Source: Usnea hakonensis (Eukaryota; Ascomycota; Lecanoromycetes; Lecanorales; Parmeliaceae). From it: 64,000 bases of DNA. The stretch's first letter is position 1; each line of letters begins with the position of its first letter. The stretch covers positions 66,315 to 130,314 of the forward strand of contig BLJB01000132.1 of assembly GCA_013423325.1 (NCBI GenBank), in the 5' to 3' direction. Made by a program: the position numbers and the translations under genes. Below are positions 10,743 to 22,410 of the stretch, one piece after another. Under the pieces are notes generated by a model, which worked only from the letters and a program-made list of their open reading frames with translations, searched no databases and had not been told where the DNA came from.

Positions 10743-13261
10743 ATGGAACAATTGGTGTCTCAAAGAGTTGTGCCACCAACGCCGCAACGATGGAGCCCCG
10801 ATTCATATGAGGGGTCGCAGCTTCCAATATCCACAGCCCCCACTGATGTCCTCACAGTGAGCCCCAGAGAAAGTGCGACGGAAGACAGAGATGTTGGTGA
10901 TGGCTCTCAGCCAGAAGATGCATCCGACGCTAGCATTGATAGATCAAAGATTGCGCAAGCAGCTCTTAGATGTAGCCCGAAGAATCAACAGGTATTCGAT
11001 ATGGAAAGTGTTAAAGCATTGCTACGGAATTTTCTAGACAATGTCAAAGAAGGGGAAACGGAGCGCTCCTCCTACTTCGATGGGCTCCTTAAACAATGGC
11101 TCGATATTTCCCGGACAGACCGAGCTCACAACCTCCTAGTTTACGTTCTAGGTGATCACAGTGGGCAGTACGACAATCGCGTGCTCAATATTCAAGGACT
11201 AGAGTCTATTGATAGAACCAAATTATTTGTCCTCGATCAGCAGGGTTTGCGACGCGAGGTTTGCGTTCACCTCGCGAAAATGACAAGTGCAATGAATACT
11301 GATCCTTTCAATGCCGCCGAGGTGAACGTGGCTATCCGACTTCACGAAATGTGTGACCTCAAAGGGGAACCACTAAATATCAAACCTGTTGCTGTGAAGA
11401 GGGACAACATTCTCCAGAAAGGCTTGCTCGAAGAGAGATATCATCAACCAAGTACCATCAAAGACTCTTATCCCAGTCTCACCAAGAGAAGGAATTCTGT
11501 CGAGATCGACACCGCGAAGAGCTTCCAAGATTGGGCAAGTCCGCCGCACGTTCCTTGTGGTCCTCTAGCAGTGGAGTCGTCTGACAACAAACAGGTGTTG
11601 GTGATCATGCCAGAAACCTATCGTTTCAAATTTTTGATAGTCAACGCTGAAGCTCAGGCGCTCCATGACTGGATCGTATCGCAGTCCGCCGATCTAAAGC
11701 CATCAGAGATTGCCCTAGCAGAGGCAGATCCGAACGTGCGCTGGGGGTTGAAACTGGCGTGCACGACCCAACTAAGTAACGTTAGCGAATGGCTTAGGAG
11801 TGGCTTGAGCCCTAGGGATGCTCGAGAATGCAGCAGCCAATGTGAACTGCTAGGAGTCGTCGTCTGCGCCTCATCCAAACTCCGGAGCCCAGAACTTTTT
11901 CATTACGCTATCCTTTTGAATCCAGGCATGCTATCTCTTACAGCTTGGGAAGAAGTTGGTAGCACAATAGACCTCAGGCATTTTCTCTCGTATCAAAACT
12001 CGTGAGCAGTCGAAGATTTTTCTTTGCCGTACACACCGCAACTGACATATCATGTAGGCTGACTGAAGCTTTGCGGAGAATTTACTCTTTTCAAGATCGC
12101 TACATGATCTTAAGAAGCATTAATGTGGGATCTGGGGCTCAGGATGAGAGCCAAGACAGTATGACAAATATCCGAAGATGGATCCAAGACCAATTCAAAC
12201 GGGCATTGAAAGAGATTCAACTCGTTGAGGATAACGACGGGGCTATTGCTATCCTCGTGGCACGGAACTTCGCCCCAGAGATTACCTTGAAGGAGTAAGG
12301 CTGACAACGAATCTCAAGAAAGCGCAAGACTGACTTCAGCAGAATAAGTTCATTCGCCAAGAAGCATAGTTCCAATCACCCTTTCGCTCTGGAATTTGCT
12401 TTTTCTCTCTATGACGAGCTCGTTACTGATACCATGGACGCTCAAGCTGTCAGACAAGCTCTTGCCGAAATTCTCGGCTGTGCAATTCCGGACTTATGCG
12501 CGGGAGGTTCTCAAAATTGGGCAAATCACAAAGGGTTACCGATCTCGCCGTCCCTCGGCGTAAATACTCCAGACCAACTTACTGTGCAAGCTGGTAATAT
12601 GGCGCGCTTGATCCGATGCTGCCTCACAGTTGGTGCTTACAACGAAGAACATGCACTTCTCCGGTACATGTGGGTAGGGGCAAGCGTAGCCGATCCACAA
12701 ATCTTGCAACACCTCTTCCTCCCCTATCTTAGGAACCTACTAAGTTTGATGCACGACTATCGCATCCCACTAACAACGCAAAGCTACCAATGGCAGTTTC
12801 AACATGTGATCAGCCTTTTCATTATCCACTACATAGGCAAGGAGCCCACAGCGCCGTTCATTGACTTCACCAGCCCCCCACTCGGATGTGCAAGTCCGAA
12901 GAATCCGTACGGCTGTCCTACGTGCCTGAAGCTAGATGCCTTCCTCGTTGACCCCCACCAGCAAACGGCAGACATCGCAGGCGGTATCGACGCCCCAGAG
13001 CACGTTGCCGCCCAAATTCAAGGCACGGACGATTTGCAGATGACAGTCGTGTCACACAGCGCCGAGAACATGACGTGTACGATACGAATTACTAAAAACA
13101 TCAAGTCTGAGGACCTTGATGTGGATCATGAGTCGTGGAAGGCGCGGGTGATCAAAGCAAATGATTCGATCCAGGCGGTTTGTGGCGATGACGAATGGAA
13201 GATACTATTGGGAGACAAGTACGATGAGTGCATGGGGCTGCAGATGGTGAGGACAGGGTGA
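10743..13261 (+). CDS. Fungal-specific protein, 2OG-oxygenase-associated type (3 exons)
   Basis: Model: exons 10743-12001, 12058-12294 and 12340-13261, 805 residues. Intron 1 (56 nt) has donor GTGAGC and acceptor TGTAG; intron 2 (45 nt) has donor GTAAGG, branch CTGAC and acceptor TTCAG; all phases agree. The N-terminus is Ser/Pro-rich and disordered. The C-terminal part (YGCPTCLKLDAFLVDP and following) resembles, from memory, the C-terminal region of large fungal proteins annotated as prolyl-4-hydroxylase-like Fe(II)/2-oxoglutarate oxygenases. The catalytic HxD...H triad of that family was not found here, so enzymatic activity is not claimed. The gene stands alone between spacers. Confidence 0.75.
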
Positions 13262-14830
13262 CCATCACCATCGGCTGGGACACTAAGCCGCTATGTGGCA
13301 GCTGGGACTTTCGGAAATGAAGCATCCGAGCAGGCTTGGATACAAGCTAGTTGCTGCCTTGACACGTGAAAATGTCAAGCCAATGCGAGTGCTTCACATG
13401 GTTTGCTTGCATAGGTAGATGGGCATTACAAATAATCAAACCTCCCGTGAACAAGCATGCATACTTCCAAGTCCGGCCCTCGACACTGACCGCTTATTGC
13501 TTTCGGCACCCTACAGCGTTGATTGACTCCGGTTAAAAGCATTGGAGACGGGACAAGACTTGTCTTTATGCGAGTCCCCTAATCTCCGTCTCCGCGCCTC
13601 ACTTTTTCAAATCGAATCAAACCAACCCAACTTCGTAGCATGCCCCAAAAAGCATAGCTGCATGAATGATCATCAAACTCCCCCCTCTGCTTTCCAAATC
13701 ATAGCTTACCATCTCCCCACTCCGCAATTCCCAAAAAATTCCCACCCCTCAGCCCTCACCGCTTCCCCCCTACCATCCCACAAACACGGCATCCTGCATA
13801 CCCAACCCCTCGCTCGGCCGCTCGCTTGCACTTACACCACCACATCCCCAGTACCCTTGCACATGCATTCCGGAGATTATCCCCCGGCTCAAATTATAGC
13901 TACTCTAATCCATGCACGTCAGTATGCCGAGGATCGTGCTTCTCTCCCTCAAGGATATTTGTTGGAGAGTGAGGCAAACTTGCTACGGCGGGTTTCGGTA
14001 AATGAAAGGGGGGGGGGAATGTGAGCTAACTGATCATTTCCTTGGACCCAGAAGCAGTGAGGTAGGTAGTCTCCTTCCTTCCAGCAGCATTGAGACGGGA
14101 TATCGCATCGCTCTTTCCGTTCCCTCCCCTCCCCTCCCATGTCCATGCACCTTGTCGAGCGGCGCGAGACAGCTTTTCACGGCAAACGGTGTGGCCCCCC
14201 CGCTCATGCGCACATCTCGCATGCCGTGAAGAGTCTCGCTGCTGTCCGTTCCAGTGATAGCTTTTCAAATCCTGTTGGGATACCGGCTTCCGTGCTCAAT
14301 AGAAGAGAGCTTGCTGTGCTTTGCTGTGAGGCACCGGCGGGATCAGGCATCGTTGTTTAGGTCTTGGTCTTGTTTGTGCGTATGTAGGAGTTGGAGTAGG
14401 CGGTGTCTCGTACTCAGTCACTTTTCTCATTTTTTTTCCTTGGAAAGTGTATGGTTGTTGTTTGTTTGCAGTAATGATTTGGCATGTAGATGGCTCTTTG
14501 CATCTTTAGTGTCCTGGGCATTTATATTTGGCGTCTTTTTGTTTGCAGCGTACTACGTTGGCGGTGAGTTATTGGGGTTGAGTAGCGTTTTGGAGGTTTA
14601 GCGTAGGCTGTCTTGGTTGGGGTGTGCTTTGTCGAGGGGATATATTTGGGGTCTGGGGCTGCACTTTTCATTCTTTCTTTTTCTAACATCACCTTCATCG
14701 TTTTCGAATTTGTCTTCTTCTTCCTTCTTCGTCTTTGTTTTGGCTCTTGCACTTAGGCGCCGTCTTTTTTCCTTTCTGTTTTTGCGTATTACTTCTAATT
14801 AGATTTTTTTCGAGTTTGTTCTTTGTCCCC
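13262..14830. other. Low-complexity spacer
   Basis: Pyrimidine-rich (13560-13900) and T-rich (14390-14830) stretches create Pro-rich and Phe/Leu/Cys-rich open frames (for example 13542-14024 and 14254-14601, plus) that look like base-composition artefacts. No gene is proposed. Confidence 0.5.
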
Positions 14831-14880
14831 TATATATATATCATATATCATATATATACATTATTTATATATTATATACC
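14831..14880. repeat. AT-dinucleotide-rich microsatellite
   Basis: An imperfect TA repeat (TATATATATATCATATATCATATA-type) of about 50 bp. It could act as an AT-rich promoter element for something downstream, but the only nearby coding sequence is a relic. Confidence 0.8.
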
Positions 14881-15264
14881 CTCTTCCTCCAATCATGGTC
14901 AGGATCGTGTCTTTGCGAAAAAGTGACGTGGACGCTGCTTTCAGAGAATTGCAGTACAACCCGCCTTGTACGCTGACCCTGTCCAAAATAAGTATCTCAA
15001 GACTTTTACTGATTGGGAGGGTAGGTTCAGCAAGTGCGCTTATTGCACAAGCAAAGACCAGAAGCGGGAATTCTGCCATTTACCGGAACAGGAGCCTCTG
15101 GTGGTGGTCCTGCGAAGCCTTCGACGAAACTATGAACTGTCGTCCTCGGCTAGATGGTATGCTATTTCCGTCTCTCCCTGTCAGTCCCTTCCGTCACTCT
15201 TTTGTCTATTGCATGCTTACATTCTAATGGTCCTAGCACCGTGTATCAGAGTTGTCTTTCATTA

Positions 15265-15715
15265 GCGGTCCAGCCGATACCTCTCGACGGTAAGTGAAGA
15301 CGAGAAGTCAATCCATTCCACCTGTTGTCGCTCTCTTCGACTTTCATTACCATATTGAAAAGTGCTTGAACTAATGGCACTCGCGTCAGAAGTTCAAGCC
15401 ATCGTCAATCACGTGTCGTACACGAAAGAGGTCAAGGATCCTGCAAAGGTCCAGGCGTTTCTTTCCCAACATCGGGAGTTGGCGGTAGTCCAAGATGCAG
15501 ACCGCTTAGATTCCATCGGCGCTATCGGGATTGCTCGATTCTTCGTGTACCACGCACATCAGGGGCACACTATAGATGAATCAATGACCTACTTCGCCGA
15601 GAGACTTGAGAATCTTGAGCGACTGATGAAAACACGGACTGGGAGAGAGATGACCGTCGTTCAGGATCCGCAAGACTCGCGAGGATATAAATGCTTCGCT
15701 ACAATCTTTGGATGA
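15265..15715 (+). pseudogene. HD-domain phosphohydrolase fragment (C-terminal half)
   Basis: From about 15390 the frame gives EVQAIVNHVSYTKEV, then LAVVQDADRLDSIGAIGIAR and LENLERLMKTRTGREM, a clear match to the C-terminal half of HD-superfamily metal-dependent phosphohydrolases of the YedJ/YpgQ type. A strong intron precedes it (donor GTAAGT at 15290, branch CTAAT, acceptor CGTCAG ending at 15389), joining in frame to a short upstream exon ending QPIPLD. The N-terminal half with the metal-binding H...HD motif was not found in the roughly 500 bp upstream, and the usual C-terminal end is replaced by an unrelated tail. The copy looks truncated and inactive, unless a distant exon was missed. Confidence 0.6.
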
Positions 15716-16373
15716 GGCTAGAGTAGCATCATCGCTTCATCGCCCCTATCCCTACCACGGACACAGTATGCGCCATTTGTTTCAGCGACGAATGCATTTC
15801 CATGATCGGAGTGTGCGTCCGGGAAGAGTGACCTGTGCAGTTGATCTGCATAGAGTTCAACATGCAGATTGGGGTGAGTTCAGGTTTGGACAATGCCCTG
15901 CATCCCCTGCCGGCCTTTCCGGCGGAGTATACCGCATTCGTGACCCCCGTAGTACAGCTGGGACGTCGCCTTGAGAACATGCGAGCATATTTTTTACCAG
16001 ACTCCAGGGGCGTGGTGAGTCCATAGAACGTCACTGCGATTGGGATGCATAAGCTGATCTTTTGTTTAGGGGTAACGGGTACACCGGGGTGGGCTTCAAA
16101 CCAGTCGACGGGGCTGAGGATTCGACGTGCATGATCTACCGTGAGCCATACGGTACAATCAATCCCCTTCGTGCTTGTAGCGGATCTTGAATCACGCCGA
16201 CTTGTGAACACGGCCAGTATTGGCAGTGTGCAGAAGGCTACGCATGCGCTGCAGATGTTGGCACAATGGACAGCACAAACAGTCTCCAGAGGGGCACCAG
16301 ATCAGTGCCAATCGATGGCGCGGTAGGATCAACCCAAAATGAAGACTGATTTTTGGCTGTACTAATGATAGCC
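15712..16373 (+). pseudogene. Decayed cysteine-rich multi-exon gene
   Basis: One frame can be followed through three pieces: 15712-15873 (contains TVCAICFSDECISMIGVCV), 15953-16014 (CEHIFYQTPGAW) and 16070-16373 (GNGYTGVGFKPVDGAEDS and, later, CEHGQYWQCAEGYACAADVG). The introns between them, 15874-15952 (GTGAGT..GTAG) and 16015-16069 (GTGAGT..TTTAG with a CTGAT branch), are convincing. The frame carries TAG at 15724, TGA at 15829 and TGA at 16188. Another good intron starts near 16321 and ends ACTAATGATAG at about 16371. The many cysteines suggest a secreted or zinc-binding protein, but no signal peptide was found. An open minus-strand frame (15729-16211) overlaps and is considered less natural. 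Confidence 0.35.
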
Positions 16374-16562
16374 TACATGCTTGGACGTGTCTGCAAGATG
16401 ATAACTCTGACGTACGAAATTTACAACCTGTCAACGGGTTTGGGGCAGACATATCGCGCCAAATTCATGAAGGATGTTAGTGGTAGTGATGATATTGGCA
16501 GAGGCGGGAGTAGCGGGAGATCGAGAGCTCGAGCTAGCGGAGCGAAGGCCAGAGGGTACTGA
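16353..16562 (+). CDS. Possible exon, basic Gly/Ser/Arg-rich
   Basis: This frame ends in a Gly/Ser/Arg-rich stretch (GRGGSSGRSRARASGAKARG), of the kind that often precedes a Zn2Cys6 cluster. A plausible intron follows (donor GTACTG near 16556, branch GCTGACTAG, acceptor GCCACAG), but its phase does not connect to the cluster at 16650. It may be the first coding exon of that gene with a frameshift, or coincidence. Confidence 0.25.
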   Translation: MAVLMIAYMLGRVCKMITLTYEIYNLSTGLGQTYRAKFMKDVSGSDDIGRGGSSGRSRARASGAKARGY

Positions 16563-16649
16563 TCCGCTCGATGCTCAGAAGATTACTTCTCGTCTTGCTG
16601 ACTAGCGCCACAGCTATTTGGCCTTCACCGTGCTAGCATTCAAAGGTAG

Positions 16650-16754
16650 TGCAAATTTTGCCGAGGTCGCAAAAAGGGCTGCGATCTCACCGCGAACCCA
16701 CACGGCCCATGCCGACTGTGTGTCAATAACGGTGTCTCTTGTGTGATCGCGGCC
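16650..16754 (+). CDS. Zn2Cys6 binuclear-cluster exon (fungal transcription factor, partial)
   Basis: Codons from 16650 give CKFCRGRKKGCD, then PCRLCVNNGVSC after a short loop: CX2CX6CX9CX2CX6C, the Gal4-type zinc cluster DNA-binding domain. The exon starts directly after an acceptor (GGTAG) that follows an in-frame TAG, and ends at a perfect donor, GTAAGT, at 16755. That intron has a perfect ACTAAC branch near 16836 and acceptor GTACCAG at 16857. Downstream pieces with coding character are about 16940-17090 (RIFAGDKNAQQPPLTEPREV...) and 17140-17215, but I could not join them with consistent phases. It is either a many-intron regulator gene or the remnant of one. Confidence 0.55.
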
Positions 16755-17268
16755 GTAAGTTGTCCCTTTGATATTTCCTCCACACCCCTCTCCTTACCAA
16801 TCAGTCCAACCTGATATCTACCTAAGCCGATCCATACTAACACCACTATTGTACCAGTTCCATCATACACCAACAACACCCGGCCCAACAACCTCATCAT
16901 ATTCCTAATCATCTTCGGTTTCGGGAAACGGTTTTACCTTCAGCCGCATCTTCGCTGGAGATAAAAACGCCCAACAACCGCCACTAACGGAACCGAGGGA
17001 GGTGAGGACTCACGGATCATCGGGGGATAACCGTGATGATTGGAGGGACATTCCAATGCAGTTTACACAAATTGCAAAGTATGGGGGTAAAGGTGCATGA
17101 TGAGTGACCGTATAAGTGAGTCAGTGTAGTCAGGGCCAGCAGATGAGGGAAGAAGAGGAAGGGAATATCCAGAGGGCTATCCAAAAACGACGTATCTCGG
17201 CCCATCCCTCATCTCGTGTCATACTCAACTGACGAATATCCAGGTGTACTAGCACCTCGCAAGACGAT

Positions 17269-18164
17269 ATGAATTCTTTCGCAATCGTTGACATCATCTT
17301 CAGCGCCTATAACCCTATGTACCAGTTCCAAGACGTTCACGATAACCTCGTATTTCAACACCAGTACGCGCTTCTGTCACCGCGGCCTGAATTTCAGAAT
17401 CTAGGTTCGATCATCAAGGAGTCAATCGGCCAGTTCGATGCTTTCTATCCCTCGTTCCTTGACTGGAGCCATAAAATCTCCTTCGTCGAAGACTTGCAGA
17501 CAAACTACCTAATATTTGGCGCCCACTTCGACGCCAGTTTAGCCTTCCCAAAGCGTCGGCCTTGTCACTTTACTACACGGGTATATCACCCCATACCTAG
17601 CAACACGGCCGATCCGCGAGCCGTAGGCAATCGTCCGTGTACGGTGTGGTCAAGCCAGGCATGAAAACCCCATTGCGGAAAAAGAGATTTGCCCACTTAA
17701 AAAACCCCATACCTAAAGCCTTCTCCATCCTCCGTGGGTACTTCGGCCCATCCTTTATCCCCTACCGCACGCCTCCCGCAAATTTCCAGGTGCTCAGGTT
17801 TCTGTCAAGACAGTATCGAATCTTCCGCAAGTCATCCACAAACGACTTGCGCGCTCTTCGCTCCCATCCGGGTCCCACCCAATTCGAGGCATCCTCGCGT
17901 GCCATCGCAGCCGCCCTACAAAACGACCGCTCTCACACCACGGGCAAAAAACCCAATGCCGAGTTAGGAGCAGCGACACGAAATCGAAAATATCCTCGTT
18001 GGTTTCTCCCTGTTCCTCTCGCCACATCTTCGGCCACTGTCAGACAAGAAGGTGATAGAGCGGCTGCACAGAGGATGCTGGATGTCTTGACGATGAATAT
18101 AATGAATGCGCAGAGAGAATCGAGCTCCAGGAGTGAGTTGACATCTTCTGGAACACAGAAGTAG
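17269..18164 (+). CDS. Unassigned coding-like frames, possibly downstream exons of the regulator
   Basis: Two overlapping frames: 17269-17664 (starts MNSFAIVDIIFSAYNPMYQF) and about 17600-18164 (basic, with KTPLRKKRFAHLKNP and a C-terminal DRAAAQRMLDVLTMN). The first follows a credible acceptor (ACTGACGAATATCCAG ending at 17244). No intron joins them cleanly, so one frameshift or an unseen splice is needed. They may be the regulatory part of the Zn2Cys6 gene upstream. No domain was recognised. Confidence 0.3.
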
Positions 18165-18204
18165 TGAAAGATTGTGACTAATTAGCAAAAGATTTCTTTC
18201 TTGA

Positions 18205-18624
18205 ATGTGTTTCGGTGATCTGGACGAGGATCATCATCAGTCTTCTCCATTTGAGAATACAGAAGTCGTGAACGTTTTTGAAGAATTGGCCAACGAGTTA
18301 TTTCCGAGACCTGACCCGGCATACCGGACGGAAAATATCATCGACCTCCTGCACAATGTACGGATGGATATCCGCAATACAGCTGCACATCGCGAGCCGA
18401 TATCAGACGAGCAGGTAGTTGACTGGGTACACGCTGCCATTCAATTTGCTCTCCTGCAGCCGGACTGGCCGCGTGCCTTCGAAATCGAGGTTGTCTCCGA
18501 GATGTGGATCTTGAACATATCGCGCAAGGGGATTCAGGACAGGCTGGTACGCTCTTACAGGGATGAGAAGGCTGAGACCAGGGGAATGAGACAGGCCAAC
18601 CACTGTTACAGCTACCTCCTTTGA
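18205..18624 (+). CDS. Hypothetical protein
   Basis: A 139-codon frame with strongly coding-like composition (VFEELANELFPRPDPAYRTE, DEQVVDWVHAAIQFALLQPD). Its last dozen residues lie in the 87-bp dispersed repeat, so the original C-terminus was probably replaced or the true exon ends earlier, near 18580. It may be the last exon of the preceding frames. No family was recognised. Confidence 0.4.
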   Translation: MCFGDLDEDHHQSSPFENTEVVNVFEELANELFPRPDPAYRTENIIDLLHNVRMDIRNTAAHREPISDEQVVDWVHAAIQFALLQPDWPRAFEIEVVSEMWILNISRKGIQDRLVRSYRDEKAETRGMRQANHCYSYLL

Positions 18625-18671
18625 GTATTTGATCATTTGCATGGTTCGGATGTGGCGAACGAAGCACTAAC
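18585..18671. repeat. 87-bp dispersed repeat, copy A
   Basis: This segment matches 57916-58002 in direct orientation at 84 of 87 positions with no gaps, and flanking sequence is unrelated on both sides. It ends GAAGCACTAAC, immediately followed by ACAG, which looks like an intron branch point and acceptor. It could be an introner-like intron or the end of an unrecognised mobile element. Confidence 0.9.
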
Positions 18672-20720
18672 ACAGAGTAATTCGCAAAAGCTTCAACCAC
18701 TACTACTTGATCATCACTCGGACAAAATCACCTGTTGAATCGACATGATTGATACTCGTCCTTTAAATCGTGCGTGCCCTGTGCGTTGCAACTGAAGGTT
18801 CATCGTAGAAGAGGGGTCACTATTACATTCATCCCGCAGTGGAATTAGATGTACATTGAATAGCCCCGTCACTGTGGAATTCATGACTGTACCCAGGTGT
18901 TGAGATACGGTCCTGGTTCCACAGTATGTCAAGAATCTCACTCTCAGGAGCAGGTTTCATATACTTGCGCAGTGAAAAGGTGGTAACATACAGCATTTGA
19001 GGTAAAGTAGCTCAGACCAGTACAGCTCAATCTTCTGTGTGCTTGACTTGGGTTCAATAGCAAGTGAAGCGGCGAGATCATGGCTGTCATTAATGAAAGA
19101 TCATGGGTATGAAGTGTCATAGTCCCCGCTTTACCACTTCACTGTTCTTGTATCAGTTGTAAGGATACACATAAATTCACACAGAAAGCTTCATAAGTCT
19201 GGTGCTTCATCAGGAGGACCAGTGAAGCCTTTCGGCCACAGTCATCCACCTCTATATAAATACCTCTCTTTCTCCCCATTCTTTTGATACCATTTCTCTT
19301 CGTCAGGACATCCTTGCTACAGATGGGGCTGCATAACAGATGAGCACCCTAGATAGCACGCAGTGCTCTACAACGCTAAATTCCCGAGTACCTTGGCTCA
19401 GACCATGACGAGCTGCCAGTCTTCTTTTCTGAGGAATGATTGAGGCTTCGTAAGACATTCTTTTGGACACACGCCAGAATTTCATCGATGTCTTTCATGC
19501 CAAAGCAGACAGCAGCAATAGCAGCTTTGCCGCATCTGCGATCTCAGGACCTTCACAGCTACACCACCCATACCTTTCACTGTCTTCTCCTCTCAACACG
19601 ATGTCTACCCCCATCATGTCTGCCCCTATCATTATCCCTGGACCGAGTAACCATTAGGCTTCGATACTTAAAGTCGTTGGATATAAAGTGCTAGCAAACT
19701 ACGGCGAAGATTGCAAGCAACCATGAGCTAATTCTTTAGCTTCAACACGGAAGATCCTCTAGCCTTCAAGGCTATAATCATATCTCCATTTGACTCTCAC
19801 TTCGCTCGTACCATGGGTCAAGTCACAGAACAGACGCAAGACGCGCAAGAAGCAGTCAACTGTGCAGAAGAAGGATGAATTGAAAACTCAAAACAAACGC
19901 GGGAAGACGTATGCAGGCTCACTTCGTCAGGCCAAATCGAAGGCGGAAAATGCATAGAGATCACGAATCCTGCGCCACGGAGAACATTTCAAGAGTTGAC
20001 ATGCAATAATCGAGTCACCAAATCATGACGAGGATGAAGTGAATTAGTCTGAGACCACTGTCACTTGCATCATGTCACTCTTACAACACAATGCTAACAT
20101 GTGAAGTGCCCTCATACTGAAGCAGCTTCACTCCTACCACTCATCTTCTCTTCGTCCCCATTCATCAGCATTCTTTGCACCCGATGACACAGATGAAATT
20201 TCATCCACTTTTTTTTATCACTTCTTGGAGCCCACACCTATTATTTCGCTCCATCATAGCATACCGAAAGAGTGATGTGAAAATAAATATTGGTTCACAT
20301 GCATCTTTACTTCATGTAACCATCACCATGCCGCCACCATTCTCAGTCCTTTAGGGTAGATGGGTAACACACCCTGCCATAGATTCCAAGCCTGAAGGGC
20401 TATAGTCGATGTCGAAGGGTTCATAGAAGGCAGGTCACCCTCAAGTACAGTCTCACCAGAGTCTTCGCTGTCAGCTAGCCACCTCAAGAGCTAGGCTGGC
20501 TCTCCACCCGAAGAGACTGGGCGGAAGACCTAAAACAAAGGAAAATCACCTCGTCACGTATCAAGAGCTGCAGCAGCAGAGGTGTTCGCGGCTTGTGGTT
20601 GAATGTTGATGAGGAGTAAACGAGGAAGAACAAACATGTGGAAGAGGAAGACGGGTCAAAGCAGAAGCTAGAGTAGCCCGTCTGCAAGACGGAAGAGCTG
20701 ATCACAAAGAAAGCTCGCTT
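18672..20720. other. Two-kilobase spacer
   Basis: No gene recognised. A good TATA-like motif (TATATAAA, 19253-19260) lies upstream of only short, unconvincing frames (19440-19694). The rest has no repeat structure that I could see by eye. Confidence 0.4.
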
Positions 20721-21887
20721 GTGGTGCTTTCCATACACTGCTCAGAAAATGTCATCGTTCTTGGGGAATATACGCATCTAAGACTTCTGACCATCAAATA
20801 CGTGGCCACTGTTAGATGCAAACCCCTGTCTACGGACGTCATGACGACGTTTCTACCGGCATCGATCGAGATTCTGAACTTCGTAGAACCCTATGGAGAC
20901 AGCTTCGCATGGTTTCAAGCAATGGTAGAGTCCATTGTCAGTATGAAGAGGAGGACAATACGAGCATTGAGACAGCTCAATATCAACGAAAAATTTGAGT
21001 CATCGGCCGATGATCATCTCAAATGTCTGCATTACTCTCAGACGTAGATAAGATTTGCTAAGCGCGCCTTCGGACACATCTAAGAGCTGTGCCCCGTTTG
21101 CTGCATCAGCTCGCGAGCGCATTTCCCTAGATGCAGAATCGGTATATTCGTGTCGATGTTCGGATGCTTGTTGCTCCACGGCTCTCATAGCCTTCTCGGC
21201 AAAGCGGGTGCCGACACATTGCGCACTACACTTGAAGGCAGTCAACAGCGTATCCGCTTTCGACATTCAGAGGCAGGTTTCTCTGCGCTTACGGTTCTGT
21301 GATGAAGAATCAGCTCGTTCTTTCGAGAGATCGAGCTCCCTACCAAATACTTTGGTGCCTTGGGAAGTTAAGCGAAAGATGTCCGCTGAGCAATGTCGAG
21401 GCCAGATATTCTTCAACACCAACAACAGGGGAGGTATGAGCTTGTGGAAGGGAGCTTATCCAATTAGCAACCATTGCTGAAGGCATAAAGAGTTTGCGTC
21501 TGCATACCCGTTGTCGTTGGTGAGGGATGTCCAAGTGCCCGGCCGACCAGCTTTCCATTCCTAGATGAACAGTACGGCAAGTCCTTGGAGTGCCTTTTGG
21601 AGTGTCTTGAAGGGCATAACCGAAAAGAGAAACTTTGGAGAGCTTGTAGCAGCAAAAAACGTTATGAAGATCTCGTTGCATTTTCTACTATTTATTCGCA
21701 AAATGGGAACTGGAAAGCGAGAACCAAGACTCTTGACGACATGGAGGGAGACATCTGGTCTGCACCCAGCTTGACCTGTGGGGTGTATTCAAAAAGTAGA
21801 CGTCGGCTAAGGGGTGTATGCATCATGCCTAGTCATGGCGGATGTCAGGAGGGGTCGAGTGTGCGGAGTTGCAGTTATTGTCGTTGA
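20721..21887 (+). pseudogene. Possible decayed leucine-rich/F-box-like gene
   Basis: Two plus-strand frames look coding: 20721-21047 (TFLPASIEILNFVEPYGDSF, AMVESIVSMKRRTIRALRQL), resembling the leucine-rich tail of fungal F-box proteins, and 21570-21775 (SLECLLECLEGHNRKEKLWR). The sequence between them is better open on the minus strand (21266-21000, starting MSKADTLLTAFKCSAQCVGT), so either two genes overlap or a relic is interrupted. No splice model was found. Confidence 0.22.
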
Positions 21888-22410
21888 AGAAATCGCTGAC
21901 CGCACGGACGGTGAAGAGTGGAAGGATGTCGGAGACCTGATCATTGACAACATGTCTTAGTGGTTTTGGACAGACAAGGAGATACGAGGAAGATCAAGAA
22001 GCTGGGATCGGTGAACTCATTGAAGCTCGCAGATTTTTCCTCTCCATTTAATTTTCAGCTGCTCATATAGCCCTTAATCTCTGGTTGCTGATAGCCTTTC
22101 ACAACACCACTTTCTTCGAGTGGAGGAGAATGAGACTTTTGGTGCGATATCTCTTGTTGATGACCAAGGTCGACATTTTGCGTGGGTGTTGAAGGGGCAA
22201 ACGACACCCATTTTCTATGGACGAAGCGACCCTCAGCAGCTTTTTATAGGCTCATTCCCTCAATAAAAATGTCATGCTTCACCAATGATATAAATATACA
22301 TTCACATTATATACGATGGACTAAACCAAAAGCAGACCGCTTTCGGTATCTGAGCAATCACTTCTCTCCAATTCTGTACACGATAGCCTTTGGAGCTTAG
22401 CTTCGTACAA

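Noticed and set aside
13542..14601. Several frames of 60-160 codons on both strands
   Set aside because: They follow pyrimidine-rich and T-rich tracts and contain no conserved feature.
15729..16211. 160-codon minus-strand frame
   Set aside because: It opposes a plus-strand series of exons with much better splice sites and composition, although it is the longest unbroken frame there.
21055..21480. 141-codon plus-strand frame
   Set aside because: The opposite strand (21266-21000) has more natural codon and residue composition; neither is strong enough to annotate separately.
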